NCBI RefSeq assembly: GCF_004519335.1
Contig: NZ_SOZD01000003.1
Location: 186,001-250,000, forward strand
Length of the DNA stretch: 64,000 bases
Direction: 5' to 3'
From: Jiella endophytica
Lineage (GTDB): Bacteria; Pseudomonadota; Alphaproteobacteria; Rhizobiales; Rhizobiaceae
Position 1 is the first letter of the stretch; each line of letters begins with the position of its first letter. The notes below the pieces were generated by a model. The model saw only the letters and a program-made list of their open reading frames with translations, was not told where the DNA came from and ran no database searches. Below are positions 8,902 to 17,253 of this stretch, one piece after another. A program made the translations under genes and the position numbers.

Positions 8902-9666
8902 ATGTTCGATCTCCTGCCGGCCGGGCTGACGCAATCCGGCCTCCTCTTCATCGTCGCGACCGCCTTCGTCGCCGGGCTTGCCCGCGGCTTTTCCGGCTTC
9001 GGCGCAGCGCTGATCTTCGTGCCGCTGGCGAGCGCCATCGTCGGGCCGAAGCTGGCGGCGCCGGTGCTTCTGGTGATCGACGCGGTGGCGGCGCTCGGGC
9101 TCCTTCCCGGCGCCCTGAGGAAGGCAGAGGCGCCGAGCGTCGCCGTCATGGCGATCGGCGGCGCCATCGGCGTGCTGCTCGGGACGCTGCTGCTGACCGT
9201 CGCGAGCCCGCTCGCCGTCCGCTGGTTCATCGCCTCGGTCGTCGTCATCCTGCTGGTGCTGCTCGCCTCGGGATGGCGCTATCACGGCCGGCCCAAAACG
9301 CTGCTCACCATTGCGGTCGGCACGGTCTCCGGCGTCTTCAGCGGCGCCGCCGGCACCGGCGGGCCGCCGGTCGTCGCCTACTGGCTCGGCTCGCCGCGGG
9401 CCGGCAAGGTGGTGCGTGCCAACATCGTTGCCTATTTCGCCGTCTCGACGGTCTTCACCGTCGTCAGCTACGCCGTCGGCGGCCTGTTCATCCGGGCGCT
9501 GCTGCCGCTGATCGTCGCGACGGGCCCGCTCTATGCGGCAGGGCTCTTTGCCGGCACGCGGCTGTTCGGCCTTGCCCGCGAGAGCGTCTTCCGCTGGGCC
9601 TGCATCGCGCTGATTGCGGGGTCCGCGCTGGTCAGCCTGCCGATCCTCGATCCGATCCTGCGGTGA
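8902..9666 (+). CDS. Sulfite exporter TauE/SafE family membrane protein
   Basis: 254 residues, mostly hydrophobic, with about eight predicted transmembrane helices. The first TauE repeat is visible as FVAGLARGFSGFGAALIFVP and the second as GTVSGVFSGAAGTGGPPVVA, the paired glycine-rich motifs that define the family. Members export small organic or inorganic sulfur anions, or similar anions. The gene lies 22 bp after hemW and may share its transcript. Substrate cannot be told from sequence. Confidence 0.88.
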   Translation: MFDLLPAGLTQSGLLFIVATAFVAGLARGFSGFGAALIFVPLASAIVGPKLAAPVLLVIDAVAALGLLPGALRKAEAPSVAVMAIGGAIGVLLGTLLLTVASPLAVRWFIASVVVILLVLLASGWRYHGRPKTLLTIAVGTVSGVFSGAAGTGGPPVVAYWLGSPRAGKVVRANIVAYFAVSTVFTVVSYAVGGLFIRALLPLIVATGPLYAAGLFAGTRLFGLARESVFRWACIALIAGSALVSLPILDPILR

Positions 9667-9712
9667 GTTTTTCCCCCTTCAAAAACCCAACTAGACGGGT
9701 TAGTTTCGTGGC

Positions 9713-9943
9713 ATGGTCACGGTACTTCGCCACGGCGCTCTGCGCGTCGTCATCTTCAAGGACGATCACTCGCCCGCCCATATGCACGTGTTCGGCGATG
9801 GCGAAGCGAAGATCGACATATCTGGACCCGCGCCGCGACTGATCCTCAGCACGATGCGCCGAGGCGAATTGCGCAGGGCAAGCGCGTTGGTCGCGGGCCA
9901 TCAAGCGTTTCTGCTCGACGAATGGAGGAAGCATCATGGCTGA
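9713..9943 (+). CDS. DUF4160 protein, first gene of a toxin-antitoxin-like pair
   Basis: 76 residues. The DUF4160 core is visible: VLRHGALRVVIFKDDHSPAH, MHVFGDGEAKIDI, then LSTMRRGELRRASALVAGHQ and LDEWRKHHG. DUF4160 proteins are typically encoded directly before a DUF2442 protein, as here, with an 8-bp overlap (9936-9943). The pair is often listed as a putative toxin-antitoxin module, but biochemical function is not established. Upstream, AACCC/GGGTT flanks form a weak hairpin in the 46-bp gap. Confidence 0.8.
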   Translation: MVTVLRHGALRVVIFKDDHSPAHMHVFGDGEAKIDISGPAPRLILSTMRRGELRRASALVAGHQAFLLDEWRKHHG

Positions 9944-10349
9944 TTTCGAATTTCCGCCGGCGGAGGTCGAAGCCGCGATGGAGCGCGCCGAGGCGGACCG
10001 GGCCGATCGCCCCATGCCCAAGACCGTCCAATACGACAGGGCCTCCGGACGGATCGTCGTGGAGTTCACCAACGGCTCGGCCTTCATGGTGCCGGCAAGG
10101 GCACTCGAAGACCTCGAGGATGCGGCAGACGAGGACCTCGCCGAAGTCGAGTTGCTCGGCAGCTACGGGCTGCACTGGGAAAAGCTCAATGTCGACTTCA
10201 CAATCCCCGGTTTGATGGCGGGCATCTTCGGCACCGCCGGCTTCATGAGAGAGGTCCAGTCCAAGGGCGGACGATCACAATCACCGGCAAAGGCCGCTGC
10301 GGCCCGAGCCAACGGCAGGAAGGGCGGGCGCCCCCGCAAGACGGGCTGA
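9936..10349 (+). CDS. DUF2442 protein, second gene of the DUF4160/DUF2442 pair
   Basis: 137 residues. The DUF2442 domain covers about residues 28-95: VQYDRASGRIVVEFTNGSAF, MVPARALEDL, LLGSYGLHWEKLNVDFTIPG and LMAGIFG. An Arg/Ala/Gly/Lys-rich tail (residues 105-137, ending GRKGGRPRKTG) has an AT-hook-like GRPRK element, so DNA binding is plausible. It would then be the antitoxin or regulator of the pair. It overlaps DUF4160 by 8 bp. Confidence 0.8.
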   Translation: MADFEFPPAEVEAAMERAEADRADRPMPKTVQYDRASGRIVVEFTNGSAFMVPARALEDLEDAADEDLAEVELLGSYGLHWEKLNVDFTIPGLMAGIFGTAGFMREVQSKGGRSQSPAKAAAARANGRKGGRPRKTG

Positions 10350-10395
10350 CGGGTGACCTGACATACGCCCCGGCCGGCACGCCCGGCGCGCCCGA

Positions 10396-10424
10396 TTGAC
10401 AGCTCCGATCCATCTCTGTACCGA
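10396..10424 (+). promoter_or_regulatory. Possible promoter of the SnoaL-like gene
   Basis: A consensus TTGACA (10396-10401) is followed after 17 bp by TACCGA, a weak -10 that lies inside the first arm of the inverted repeat at 10416-10452. A bound repressor would block it. Confidence 0.4.
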
Positions 10425-10452
10425 TCGGTCAACACTCATCCGATCGGTACAG
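10416..10452. promoter_or_regulatory. Perfect 13-bp inverted repeat, probable TetR operator
   Basis: CTGTACCGATCGG (10416-10428) and its exact reverse complement (10440-10452) flank an 11-bp spacer, ending 9 bp before the SnoaL-like gene. Each arm also contains the self-complementary CCGATCGG. A TetR-family gene follows 0.6 kb downstream and is the obvious candidate binder. Confidence 0.65.
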
Positions 10453-10461
10453 GACCGCGCC

Positions 10462-10926
10462 ATGGCTCGCCCGCCCCTTCCGCCCTTCACCGCCGAGACC
10501 GCCGCGCAGAAGGCCCGCGCCGCCGAAGACGCCTGGAATTCCCGCGATCCGGAGCGGGTGTCGCTCGCCTATACCGAGGACTGCGTCTGGCGGAACCGCG
10601 CCGAGTTCATCCGCGGCCGGGCCGAGATCGTCGCCTTCCTCACCCGCAAATGGGCCAAAGAGCTCGATTACCGGCTGATCAAGGAGGTCTGGGCCCATGA
10701 CGGGAACCGGATTGCCGTGCGCTTCGCCTATGAATGGCACGACGACAGCGGCCAGTGGTACCGCTCCTACGGCAACGAAAACTGGGAGTTCGACGATGAG
10801 GGCCTGATGCAGCTGCGCTTCGCCTCCATCAACGACCTGCCGATCCGCGAAGCCGACCGCAGGTTCCACTGGCCGGCGGGGACGAGACCGGCGGATCATC
10901 CCTCGCTGAGCGACCTCGGGCTCTGA
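10462..10926 (+). CDS. DUF1348 / SnoaL-like (NTF2 superfamily) protein
   Basis: 154 residues, matching the DUF1348 family of small cone-shaped NTF2-like proteins: [59 protein letters not shown], then [20 protein letters not shown] and [10 protein letters not shown]. Enzymatic role is unknown; members are often found beside TetR regulators, as here. Start chosen at ATG 10462, after the operator; the open frame upstream would place the operator inside the gene. Confidence 0.82.
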   Translation: MARPPLPPFTAETAAQKARAAEDAWNSRDPERVSLAYTEDCVWRNRAEFIRGRAEIVAFLTRKWAKELDYRLIKEVWAHDGNRIAVRFAYEWHDDSGQWYRSYGNENWEFDDEGLMQLRFASINDLPIREADRRFHWPAGTRPADHPSLSDLGL

Positions 10927-11028
10927 CATGGGGCCCGCTTTGCCGTTGCCTCGTCTCGATCCCCTCATCCGGTCGCGCGACATCGCCCGGGGCGTCCCGT
11001 CGTCGCCCCTTCGGCGTGTGGCCTGAAA

Positions 11029-11598
11029 ATGGCGCGGACCGTCGCCGAACGCAGCGACGCCATCGCGCCGCTCGCCGAAGTGTTTCGCGAACATGGCTAC
11101 GAGGGTGCTAGTCTGTCGCTGATCTCCAAAGCGACGGGGCTCGGCAAGGGCAGCCTCTATCACTTCTTTCCCGGCGGCAAGGAAGAGATGATGGCGGCGG
11201 TCCTCGCCGACATCGACCGCTGGTTCGAGAGAAAAATCTTTGCCCCGCTCGAGGCGACGGACGAGGCGGAGGCGGCTATCGCGGCGATGCTTGCGGCGGT
11301 GACGGCCTATTTCCGCACCGGCCAGCGGGTGTGCCTCGTCGGCGCACTCGGCCTGTCGGAGAGCGGCAACCGCTTCGCCGCGACGCTCTCTGGCTATTTC
11401 GCCCGATGGATCGACGCTCTGGTGGCCGCTCTCGTGACGGGCGGCGTGCCGCCTGCTCTTGCCCGCGATCTTTCCGAGGATGCCGTTGCCGGCATTCAGG
11501 GCGCGATCGTCCTGTCGCGCGCCATGGGCTCGCCGGCCGTGTTCGAGCGGGTGGTCGGGCAGATCGCGCAGCGCCTGGCGGTTGCTCTTCGACGGTGA
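11029..11598 (+). CDS. TetR/AcrR family transcriptional regulator
   Basis: 189 residues. The N-terminal helix-turn-helix is clear: EVFREHGYEGASLSLISKAT then GLGKGSLYHFFPGGKEEMM. The C-terminal half is a helical ligand-binding domain with TYFRTGQR/CLVGALGLS-like segments as in the LmrA/YxaF group of regulators. It probably represses the SnoaL-like gene through the inverted repeat at 10416-10452 and may repress itself, since it lies 102 bp downstream on the same strand. Its ligand is not evident. Confidence 0.88.
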   Translation: MARTVAERSDAIAPLAEVFREHGYEGASLSLISKATGLGKGSLYHFFPGGKEEMMAAVLADIDRWFERKIFAPLEATDEAEAAIAAMLAAVTAYFRTGQRVCLVGALGLSESGNRFAATLSGYFARWIDALVAALVTGGVPPALARDLSEDAVAGIQGAIVLSRAMGSPAVFERVVGQIAQRLAVALRR

Positions 11599-11682
11599 CC
11601 GGCTCCCGCATTGCTCACGGACCGGCAAAGAGTGAGTGGAGTCGTTTCGCATCCGACTACGGCTTCGTGTAAGCCTAGCGCC

Positions 11683-12576
11683 ATGACCGCTCCCTCCTCC
11701 CCGCCGATCTACACCCTCTTCGGCACCGTCCGACCCGCTCCGAAACCCGAGCCGGGGCTCTATCTCGTCGCAACGCCGATCGGCAACCTCTCCGACATCA
11801 CCATCCGGGCGCTGGAGATCATCGCCGGCGCCGACCGGCTCGCCTGCGAGGACACGCGGGTGACCGGCAAGCTCTTGCAGCGCTTTGCCATCGAGCGGCG
11901 GATGACGCCCTATCACGAGCACAATGCAGCCGAAGCAGGGCCGGCACTGATCGAGGCGGTGGCAGCGGGGGAATCCGTCGCGCTGGTCTCCGACGCCGGC
12001 ACGCCGTTGGTGTCAGATCCCGGCTACCGGCTGGTGCAGGAGGCCTATGCGGCAGGGGTGAGCGTGGTGCCGATCCCCGGCGCCTCGGCGGCGACGACGG
12101 CACTGGTCGCCTCCGGCCTGCCCTCGGACGCCTATTTCTTCGCCGGTTTCCTGCCGCAGAAGGAAAAGGCCCGCGGCGAGCGCCTCGAAGCGCTGATCCG
12201 GGTGCCGGGCACGCTGATCTTCTTCGAGGCGCCGCACCGGATCGCCGCCAGCCTCGCGGCGATGGCAGAGGTCTTTCCCGATCGGCCGGCTGCGGTCTGC
12301 CGCGAACTCACCAAGCTGCACGAGACGGTCTATCGCGGCACGCTACCGGAGCTTGCCGCGGAATTTGCCGCGATGGCCGAGGTGCGCGGCGAGATCGTCG
12401 TCTGCATCGGACCGCCGGCCGAGGAGACCGTGGCCGCGGGAGAAGACGCCGACCAGATCCTCGCCGGCCTGCTCGGCGAGATGAAGCCGGCCAAGGCCGC
12501 CCAGGAGGCGGCGCGGCTCACCGGCCTTCCTCGCCGCGATCTCTATCAGCGCGCCCTCGACATGAAGGGAAAATGA
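11683..12576 (+). CDS. rsmI: 16S rRNA (cytidine(1402)-2'-O)-methyltransferase RsmI
   Basis: SAM-dependent enzyme that 2'-O-methylates C1402 in the ribosomal decoding centre. 297 residues. Tetrapyrrole methylase fold motifs: [60 protein letters not shown] and [20 protein letters not shown]. The C-terminus ends with the helical HTH-like segment typical of RsmI. Start at ATG 11683 leaves a normal N-terminus; the frame is open to 11611 without similarity. It overlaps yraN by 4 bp. Confidence 0.96.
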   Translation: MTAPSSPPIYTLFGTVRPAPKPEPGLYLVATPIGNLSDITIRALEIIAGADRLACEDTRVTGKLLQRFAIERRMTPYHEHNAAEAGPALIEAVAAGESVALVSDAGTPLVSDPGYRLVQEAYAAGVSVVPIPGASAATTALVASGLPSDAYFFAGFLPQKEKARGERLEALIRVPGTLIFFEAPHRIAASLAAMAEVFPDRPAAVCRELTKLHETVYRGTLPELAAEFAAMAEVRGEIVVCIGPPAEETVAAGEDADQILAGLLGEMKPAKAAQEAARLTGLPRRDLYQRALDMKGK

Positions 12577-12965
12577 TCCGCCGGCGCCCGCCAGCGGAAG
12601 CGGGGGCCGCGCGGCGGCGCCGGCTTCTCTCCCGCGGCCATCGCGGCGAGACACTGGCGGCGTGGGCACTCCGGCTGAAGGGCTATCGCATCATCGCGCG
12701 GCAATACCGCACCAAGCTCGGCGAGATCGACATCATCGCGAGGCGCGGCGATCTCGTCGCCGTCGTCGAGGTGAAGGCGCGGCCGACGCTGATCGAAGCG
12801 ATGGAGGCCGTCGGCCCCCATGCCCAACGGCGAATCGAGGCCGCCGCCGACATCTGGCTGTCGCGGCAGAGGGATTTTTCGCGGCTGTCGGTGCGGTTCG
12901 ATATTGTCGCGGTCATGCCCCGGCGCTGGCCGGTGCATGTGAAGGACGCCTGGCGGGGGCGATAG
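12573..12965 (+). CDS. yraN: YraN family (UPF0102) endonuclease-fold protein
   Basis: 130 residues with a Holliday-junction-resolvase-like restriction-endonuclease fold. The family pattern is visible: [20 protein letters not shown], then [20 protein letters not shown] with the Glu-Ile-Asp and VEVKARP, which contribute the acidic and Lys active-site residues. Function is not established. It overlaps rsmI by ATGA, the usual rsmI-yraN coupling. In relatives gshB often follows, but here an oppositely oriented sulfatase does. Confidence 0.9.
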   Translation: MIRRRPPAEAGAARRRRLLSRGHRGETLAAWALRLKGYRIIARQYRTKLGEIDIIARRGDLVAVVEVKARPTLIEAMEAVGPHAQRRIEAAADIWLSRQRDFSRLSVRFDIVAVMPRRWPVHVKDAWRGR

Positions 12966-13024
12966 AGCGACGCGCGTCCAACCGGACGCTCGAAGCACGC
13001 TCTGCGTCATCGACTCACAGCATC
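12964..13024 (-). repeat. Dispersed nested-hairpin repeat, copy C
   Basis: Outer inverted repeat AGAGCG (12964-12969) with CGCTCT (12998-13003), inner hairpin GCGTCC-AACC-GGACGC (12974-12989). Read on the minus strand it is preceded by a GATGCTGTGAGTCGAT segment that matches the lead of copies A and B. It abuts the yraN stop codon. Confidence 0.5.
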
Positions 13025-13087
13025 TGCCGGGCCGGCGCAGCCTTTCGAGAGTAGCGGGGGACGGTGATTTCCTGCCGGCCCGAAGCC

Positions 13088-14602
13088 TCACTCCCCGCGC
13101 GGGAAGCGGGCGTTTTCCTCAACGACGTTGAGATCCATGTGGTTGCGCATGTAGCGCTCCGATGCCTTCTTCAGCGGCTGGTGATCCCAGGGATAGTAGG
13201 CACCGTTTCTCAGCGCCTCGTAGACGACCCAGCGCCGGGCCTGGCTCTCACGCACCTCGGCATCGAAGCGGGCCATGTCCCATTGCGCCCGCAGCTTCTC
13301 TTCGAATGCCATCAGCGTCTTGGCATGGGCCGGATCGCCGGCGAGATTGGTCAACTCGCGGGGATCGGCCTCGATGTCGAAGAGTTGCGGCGCGTCGATC
13401 TCGCAGTGATTGAACTTCCATTTGCCTTCCCGGATCGAGACCAGCGGCGCATAGGAGCCTTCTGCGGCATATTCCATATAGACCGGCTCGGGCCGTCCGT
13501 CGCCGTTCACCGTCGGCTTCAGCGAGTGGCCGTCGGTCCAGGGCATGATCTCGCTCATGTCGATGCCGGCGAGATCGCAAAGCGTCGGCGTCATGTCGAT
13601 GGTGGAGACCGGATCCTCAACAAGGCGCGGGTCGAGTCCAGGCGCTGCGATCATCATCGGCACCCGGGCCGACCCCTCGTAGAAGCACATCTTGAACCAC
13701 ATGCCGCGCTCGCCGAGCATGTCGCCATGGTCGGAGACGAAGGCGACGATGGTGTTCTCGTCCATACGGGTGCGCTTCAGGACGTCGAGGATCGAGCCGA
13801 TCTTCTCGTCGAGATAGGAGAGATTGGCGAAATAGCCGCGCCGCGCCCGGCGGACGTTCTCGGCCGTGATCTCCGACTTCGCCGCGTCGTTGGCGGCGTA
13901 GAGGCGCCGCGAATGGGCGTCCTGCTCGTCGAGCGGGATCGGCGCCACCTCGGGATCGAGATGCTCGCAGTCCTCGTAGAGATCCCAGAATTTTTTCCGC
14001 GCGACGTAAGGATCGTGCGGATGGGTGAAGGAGACCGTCAGCGCCCAAGGTCGCTGGTCGTGGCCGCGCGACAGGTCGTAGAGCTTCTGCTCGGCGTTGA
14101 AGGCGACCTCGTCGTCATATTCCATCTGGTTGGTGATCTCGGCGACGCCGGCACCGGTGACCGAACCGAGATTGTGGTACCACCAGTCGATCCGCTCGCC
14201 TGGCTTGCGATAGTCCGGCGTCCAGCCGAAATCGGCGGGGTAGACGTCGGTGGTCAACCGCTCCTCGAAGCCGTGCAACTGGTCCGGACCGACGAAATGC
14301 ATCTTGCCGGAAAGGCAGGTGTGATAGCCGGCGCGGCGAAGGTGGTGGGCGTAGGTCGGGATCGCCGACTGGAATTCGGCGGCGTTGTCGTAGACCCGCG
14401 TGCGCGACGGCAGCTGGCCGGACATGAAGGAGGCCCGCGCCGGGGCGCAGAGCGGGCTCGCGGTATAGCTGTTGCGGAATCTGGTCGAGCGCTTCGCCAG
14501 CGCTTTCAGATGCGGCATGTGAAGAAAATCCGCCGGCCCGTCCGGAAACAATGTGCCATTGGCCTGATCGACCATGATGATGAGGAAGTTCGGGCGGGCC
14601 AT
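13088..14602 (-). CDS. Sulfatase, choline-sulfatase type
   Basis: 504 residues, type I sulfatase. The N-terminus (NFLIIMVDQANGTLFPDG) gives the metal-binding aspartate. SPLCAPARASFMSGQLPSRT contains the C-x-P-x-R modification motif (Cys52, Pro54, Arg56), where Cys is converted to formylglycine. Further metal ligands are in AFVSDHGDMLGERG. The C-terminal segment VYEALRNGAYYPWDHQPLKK is like the extension found in choline sulfatases (BetC), which release choline from choline-O-sulfate for glycine betaine synthesis. No betA/betB or betI is adjacent, so the symbol is left open. It has no signal peptide, as expected for cytoplasmic BetC. Confidence 0.82.
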   Translation of the reverse strand: MARPNFLIIMVDQANGTLFPDGPADFLHMPHLKALAKRSTRFRNSYTASPLCAPARASFMSGQLPSRTRVYDNAAEFQSAIPTYAHHLRRAGYHTCLSGKMHFVGPDQLHGFEERLTTDVYPADFGWTPDYRKPGERIDWWYHNLGSVTGAGVAEITNQMEYDDEVAFNAEQKLYDLSRGHDQRPWALTVSFTHPHDPYVARKKFWDLYEDCEHLDPEVAPIPLDEQDAHSRRLYAANDAAKSEITAENVRRARRGYFANLSYLDEKIGSILDVLKRTRMDENTIVAFVSDHGDMLGERGMWFKMCFYEGSARVPMMIAAPGLDPRLVEDPVSTIDMTPTLCDLAGIDMSEIMPWTDGHSLKPTVNGDGRPEPVYMEYAAEGSYAPLVSIREGKWKFNHCEIDAPQLFDIEADPRELTNLAGDPAHAKTLMAFEEKLRAQWDMARFDAEVRESQARRWVVYEALRNGAYYPWDHQPLKKASERYMRNHMDLNVVEENARFPRGE

Positions 14603-14743
14603 GGCGGATCGTCGTTCCTTGCGGCTGGAGAGTATCGGCAGTGTCGCTCCCCTGCGGCATAACGCGTCCGGGAGGGGCGCGACAATGGGGGCCGCTTCCC
14701 GCGCCGATCACCGAAGCCGACCGCCCGCGGACCGTGCCGTTTC

Positions 14744-15613
14744 TCAGACGAAGCGGCGTGGCATCCTGAAGGGCAGCATCGCCTGGACCACCGGATTGGC
14801 GAAACGGTCGAGATCGACGCTCTCGTGGATCGCGGTGACGTCGCGCCCGAGGAGCCGGGTGGCGACGACCGAGCGGGTGTAGAAGGGCGAATCCTCCAGC
14901 GTCTCGATCACCCTCGCCGTCACCCCCCGCTCGCAGCGGGTGGAGCGCCGCATGCCCCAGAAGCTCTTGTCGAGCCGCGCCGGCGGCGGCGCCTCGAAGT
15001 CGCTGACGCCGGTCCTCGGATCGAAGCGGATCGCCAGCGAACAGGACTGGTCGTCCCGGTCGAGGAGATCGTAGAGCACGATGGTGCCCTCCGGCCCCCC
15101 TGCCCGGCACCAGTTCCAGCGGTGGAAGCTTTCTTCCAGCGGCACCTCGCCGGTGTTGAAGTCGAAATAGCCGCTGCCGGACCAGGCGAGCGCCGGTTCT
15201 TCGAGATCGACCTCGACACGGGCGCAAGGGGCGATCGGCCACCAGCAGTGGCGCGCCTCGGCATCGAGGGCGACCGGGTGGTTGACGACGGCTTCCGGAT
15301 AGAGCCGGACGGTGCCCTTCACCCGCCGCGGGATCAGCGGTGTCACCTCGTCGATCTCGGCGGTGAGGCCGCTGCCGTCCCAGCGCATGGTGCTCGGGCC
15401 GACGCGAAGGGTGCCGGCATCGCGGTGCAGCAGGCCGCGCCTTCGCTCGGTCATCGTCCAGCGCTTCGCCGAGGGGCCGGTGAGCGCGACATTGATCGAG
15501 ACGTGGTCCTCCGGCGCCCGGCGCCCGGCCAGCCGGTAATAGGGCGAGAAGACGCTGCCGACGAAGCCGATCAGCGTGAGGGAATGCCGGCCGTCGGCAG
15601 AAAGCGCGTCCAC
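14744..15613 (-). CDS. crtC: Carotenoid 1,2-hydratase CrtC (hydroxyneurosporene synthase); start uncertain
   Basis: Adds water across the 1,2 double bond of neurosporene or lycopene in spheroidene and spirilloxanthin synthesis. Family similarity begins with RFDQTVPPGGYAWWYVDALS and continues through LIGFVGSVFSPYY, HVSINVALTG, YFDFNTGEVPLEESFHRWNW and SFWGMRRSTRCE. The only canonical in-frame starts are GTG 15613, given here, and an ATG at 15952 deep inside crtD. Conserved residues RFDQTVPPGGYAWWY lie upstream of that GTG, so true initiation or frameshifting is unresolved (see findings). It overlaps the crtD end by at least 43 bp. A 1-base shift relative to crtD would fuse the two. Confidence 0.85.
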   Translation of the reverse strand: MDALSADGRHSLTLIGFVGSVFSPYYRLAGRRAPEDHVSINVALTGPSAKRWTMTERRRGLLHRDAGTLRVGPSTMRWDGSGLTAEIDEVTPLIPRRVKGTVRLYPEAVVNHPVALDAEARHCWWPIAPCARVEVDLEEPALAWSGSGYFDFNTGEVPLEESFHRWNWCRAGGPEGTIVLYDLLDRDDQSCSLAIRFDPRTGVSDFEAPPPARLDKSFWGMRRSTRCERGVTARVIETLEDSPFYTRSVVATRLLGRDVTAIHESVDLDRFANPVVQAMLPFRMPRRFV

Positions 15614-17154
15614 ATACCACCAGGCGTAGCCGCCGGGCGGGACCGTCTGGTCGAAGCGCGGTCCGCCAGGATGGCCTCGGCCGCGATCCTGCCCGACAGC
15701 GCCGCCATCGGCAGGCCAGCCCCGGGATGGACGCTGCCGCCGCAGAGATAGAGGCCCGCGAGCTTCGTTCTGGCGCCGGGACGCCGGAACGAAGCCGTCG
15801 ACCCATGCGAGGCCCGCCCGTAGAGCGCTCCGCCCGTCGCCGGAAAGCGCGTCTCGAAATCTGAGGGCGTCGAAAGCCTGATCGCCGGATCGTCCGGCCG
15901 GTCCACCCGCAAGCCCGAAGCCTTGAGCCTGGAGAATGCCGCGCTCACGCATCGCTCGACCTCCTTTGGGGAAAAGCCCGCCCCGTCGCCATCGGCCGGC
16001 GCGTTGATGATCAGAAAGAGCCGCTCGGCGCCGCGCCGCGCGGCCTCGGCCGAAAGGACGCCGCGATCGTCGCGATCGGAGGCGCAGACATAGACGGTTG
16101 GATCGCTCGGCAGCCGGCGCAGCTCGAGGATCTCGTCGAACTCGCGGGCGTAGTCGGCCGAGAAGAAGACGTTGTGGCGCAACAGCGCCATGCCGCGCAC
16201 CGGCGCCTCGAAGGCCATCGTCAGCGCCGAGAGCGAGCGCTCGGGGCGCTTCAGCGGCGGGTCGACGGCCGCTTGCGCCGCCGGGCCGAGCCTGCCGGCC
16301 GCGAGCGCTGCGACGTCGGCGTTGGAGAGGACGACGTCGGCGGCGATCCGCTCGCCGCTGGCAAGACGCACGCCGCAGACCCGGCCGCCTGCAGCCTCGA
16401 CCGCGGCGACGGGCGCGCCGAAGCGCAGCGTCGCGCCGCAGCGTGCCGCAAGGGCGGCCAAAGCGTCGGCGAGGCGCTTCATGCCGCCATCGACCAGCCA
16501 GACGCCGGATTTTTCCACCTCGGCAATGAGCATCAGGGTTGCCGGCGCGAGGAAGGGCGAAGAGCCGTTATAGGTCGAATAGCGGGCAAAGAGCTGGGCA
16601 AGGCGCGGGTCTGAAAACGCCTTGGACAGCGACTTCCACAGCGTCGTTTCGGCGCCGATCCTGAGGATCGCCGGCAGGCCAACGGGCCCGGCCCGCGCCA
16701 TCAGGGCCAGCGGGCCGGAGGGGCGCTCGGCGCGCATGAAAATCGGCGACAGCGTTTCGCAGACATCGCTCGCCCGCCGGCAGAAGGCGCGATATTCCCG
16801 CGCCGAACGCTCGCCGGAAAAGGCCGCGACCGCCGCCTCGGAGCGCGCCGCATCGGCAAAGAGATCGAGCCGTGATCCGTCGGCGAAGACATGCCGGGCG
16901 ATCGTCTCGGAGCGTATCAGCTTCAGGTGATCGTCGAGGCGCTCGCCGGCGCTCGCGAAAACGTCATCGAAGACGTCGCGCAGGGTGAAGACCGTGGGAC
17001 CGACATCGACCGGACGGCCGGCGACCGTCTCCTCGCGCAGCTTGCCGCCGGGGTTCTGACCGGCTTCCAGAAGCGTCACCGCGAGCCCGCTGGCGGCGAG
17101 CCGCACCGCAGCTGCCAGCCCTCCGACCCCGGCGCCGACGATCGCAACATGCAT
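15571..17154 (-). CDS. crtD: Carotenoid 3,4-desaturase CrtD (methoxyneurosporene dehydrogenase)
   Basis: FAD-dependent phytoene-desaturase-family enzyme that introduces the 3,4 double bond in spheroidene or spirilloxanthin synthesis. 527 residues. N-terminal dinucleotide motif VAIVGAGVGGLAAAVRLAAS, GGKLREE, DVGPTVFTLRDVFDDVF; C-terminal GGSVHPGAGLPMAALSGRIA then EAILADR, where the family normally ends. About 28 further residues are coded before the stop, running into crtC. Start ATG 17154 follows GAGGATG. The frame remains open to 18405, but that part is antisense to crtF. It is divergent from crtF across a 99-bp region holding a PpsR-type site. Confidence 0.93.
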   Translation of the reverse strand: MHVAIVGAGVGGLAAAVRLAASGLAVTLLEAGQNPGGKLREETVAGRPVDVGPTVFTLRDVFDDVFASAGERLDDHLKLIRSETIARHVFADGSRLDLFADAARSEAAVAAFSGERSAREYRAFCRRASDVCETLSPIFMRAERPSGPLALMARAGPVGLPAILRIGAETTLWKSLSKAFSDPRLAQLFARYSTYNGSSPFLAPATLMLIAEVEKSGVWLVDGGMKRLADALAALAARCGATLRFGAPVAAVEAAGGRVCGVRLASGERIAADVVLSNADVAALAAGRLGPAAQAAVDPPLKRPERSLSALTMAFEAPVRGMALLRHNVFFSADYAREFDEILELRRLPSDPTVYVCASDRDDRGVLSAEAARRGAERLFLIINAPADGDGAGFSPKEVERCVSAAFSRLKASGLRVDRPDDPAIRLSTPSDFETRFPATGGALYGRASHGSTASFRRPGARTKLAGLYLCGGSVHPGAGLPMAALSGRIAAEAILADRASTRRSRPAATPGGMWTRFLPTAGIPSR

Positions 17155-17206
17155 CTGTCCATCCTCGGTACCACCGCAAGCGAGATTGACACGGGCGCAA
17201 TCTGGT

Positions 17207-17224
17207 TGTCCAATAAATTTGACA
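17207..17224. promoter_or_regulatory. TGT-N12-ACA site (PpsR/CrtJ type) between crtD and crtF
   Basis: Perfect TGT, 12 bases, ACA in the 99-bp divergent crtD/crtF promoter region. PpsR/CrtJ is the aerobic repressor of photosynthesis genes in purple bacteria and binds this palindrome. A TTGACA lies on each side (near 17185 and 17220), so both divergent promoters could be covered. Binding is inferred from the motif and its place. Confidence 0.65.
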
Positions 17225-17253
17225 GATAGACCTGTCCAAAAGGATTGACGTTC

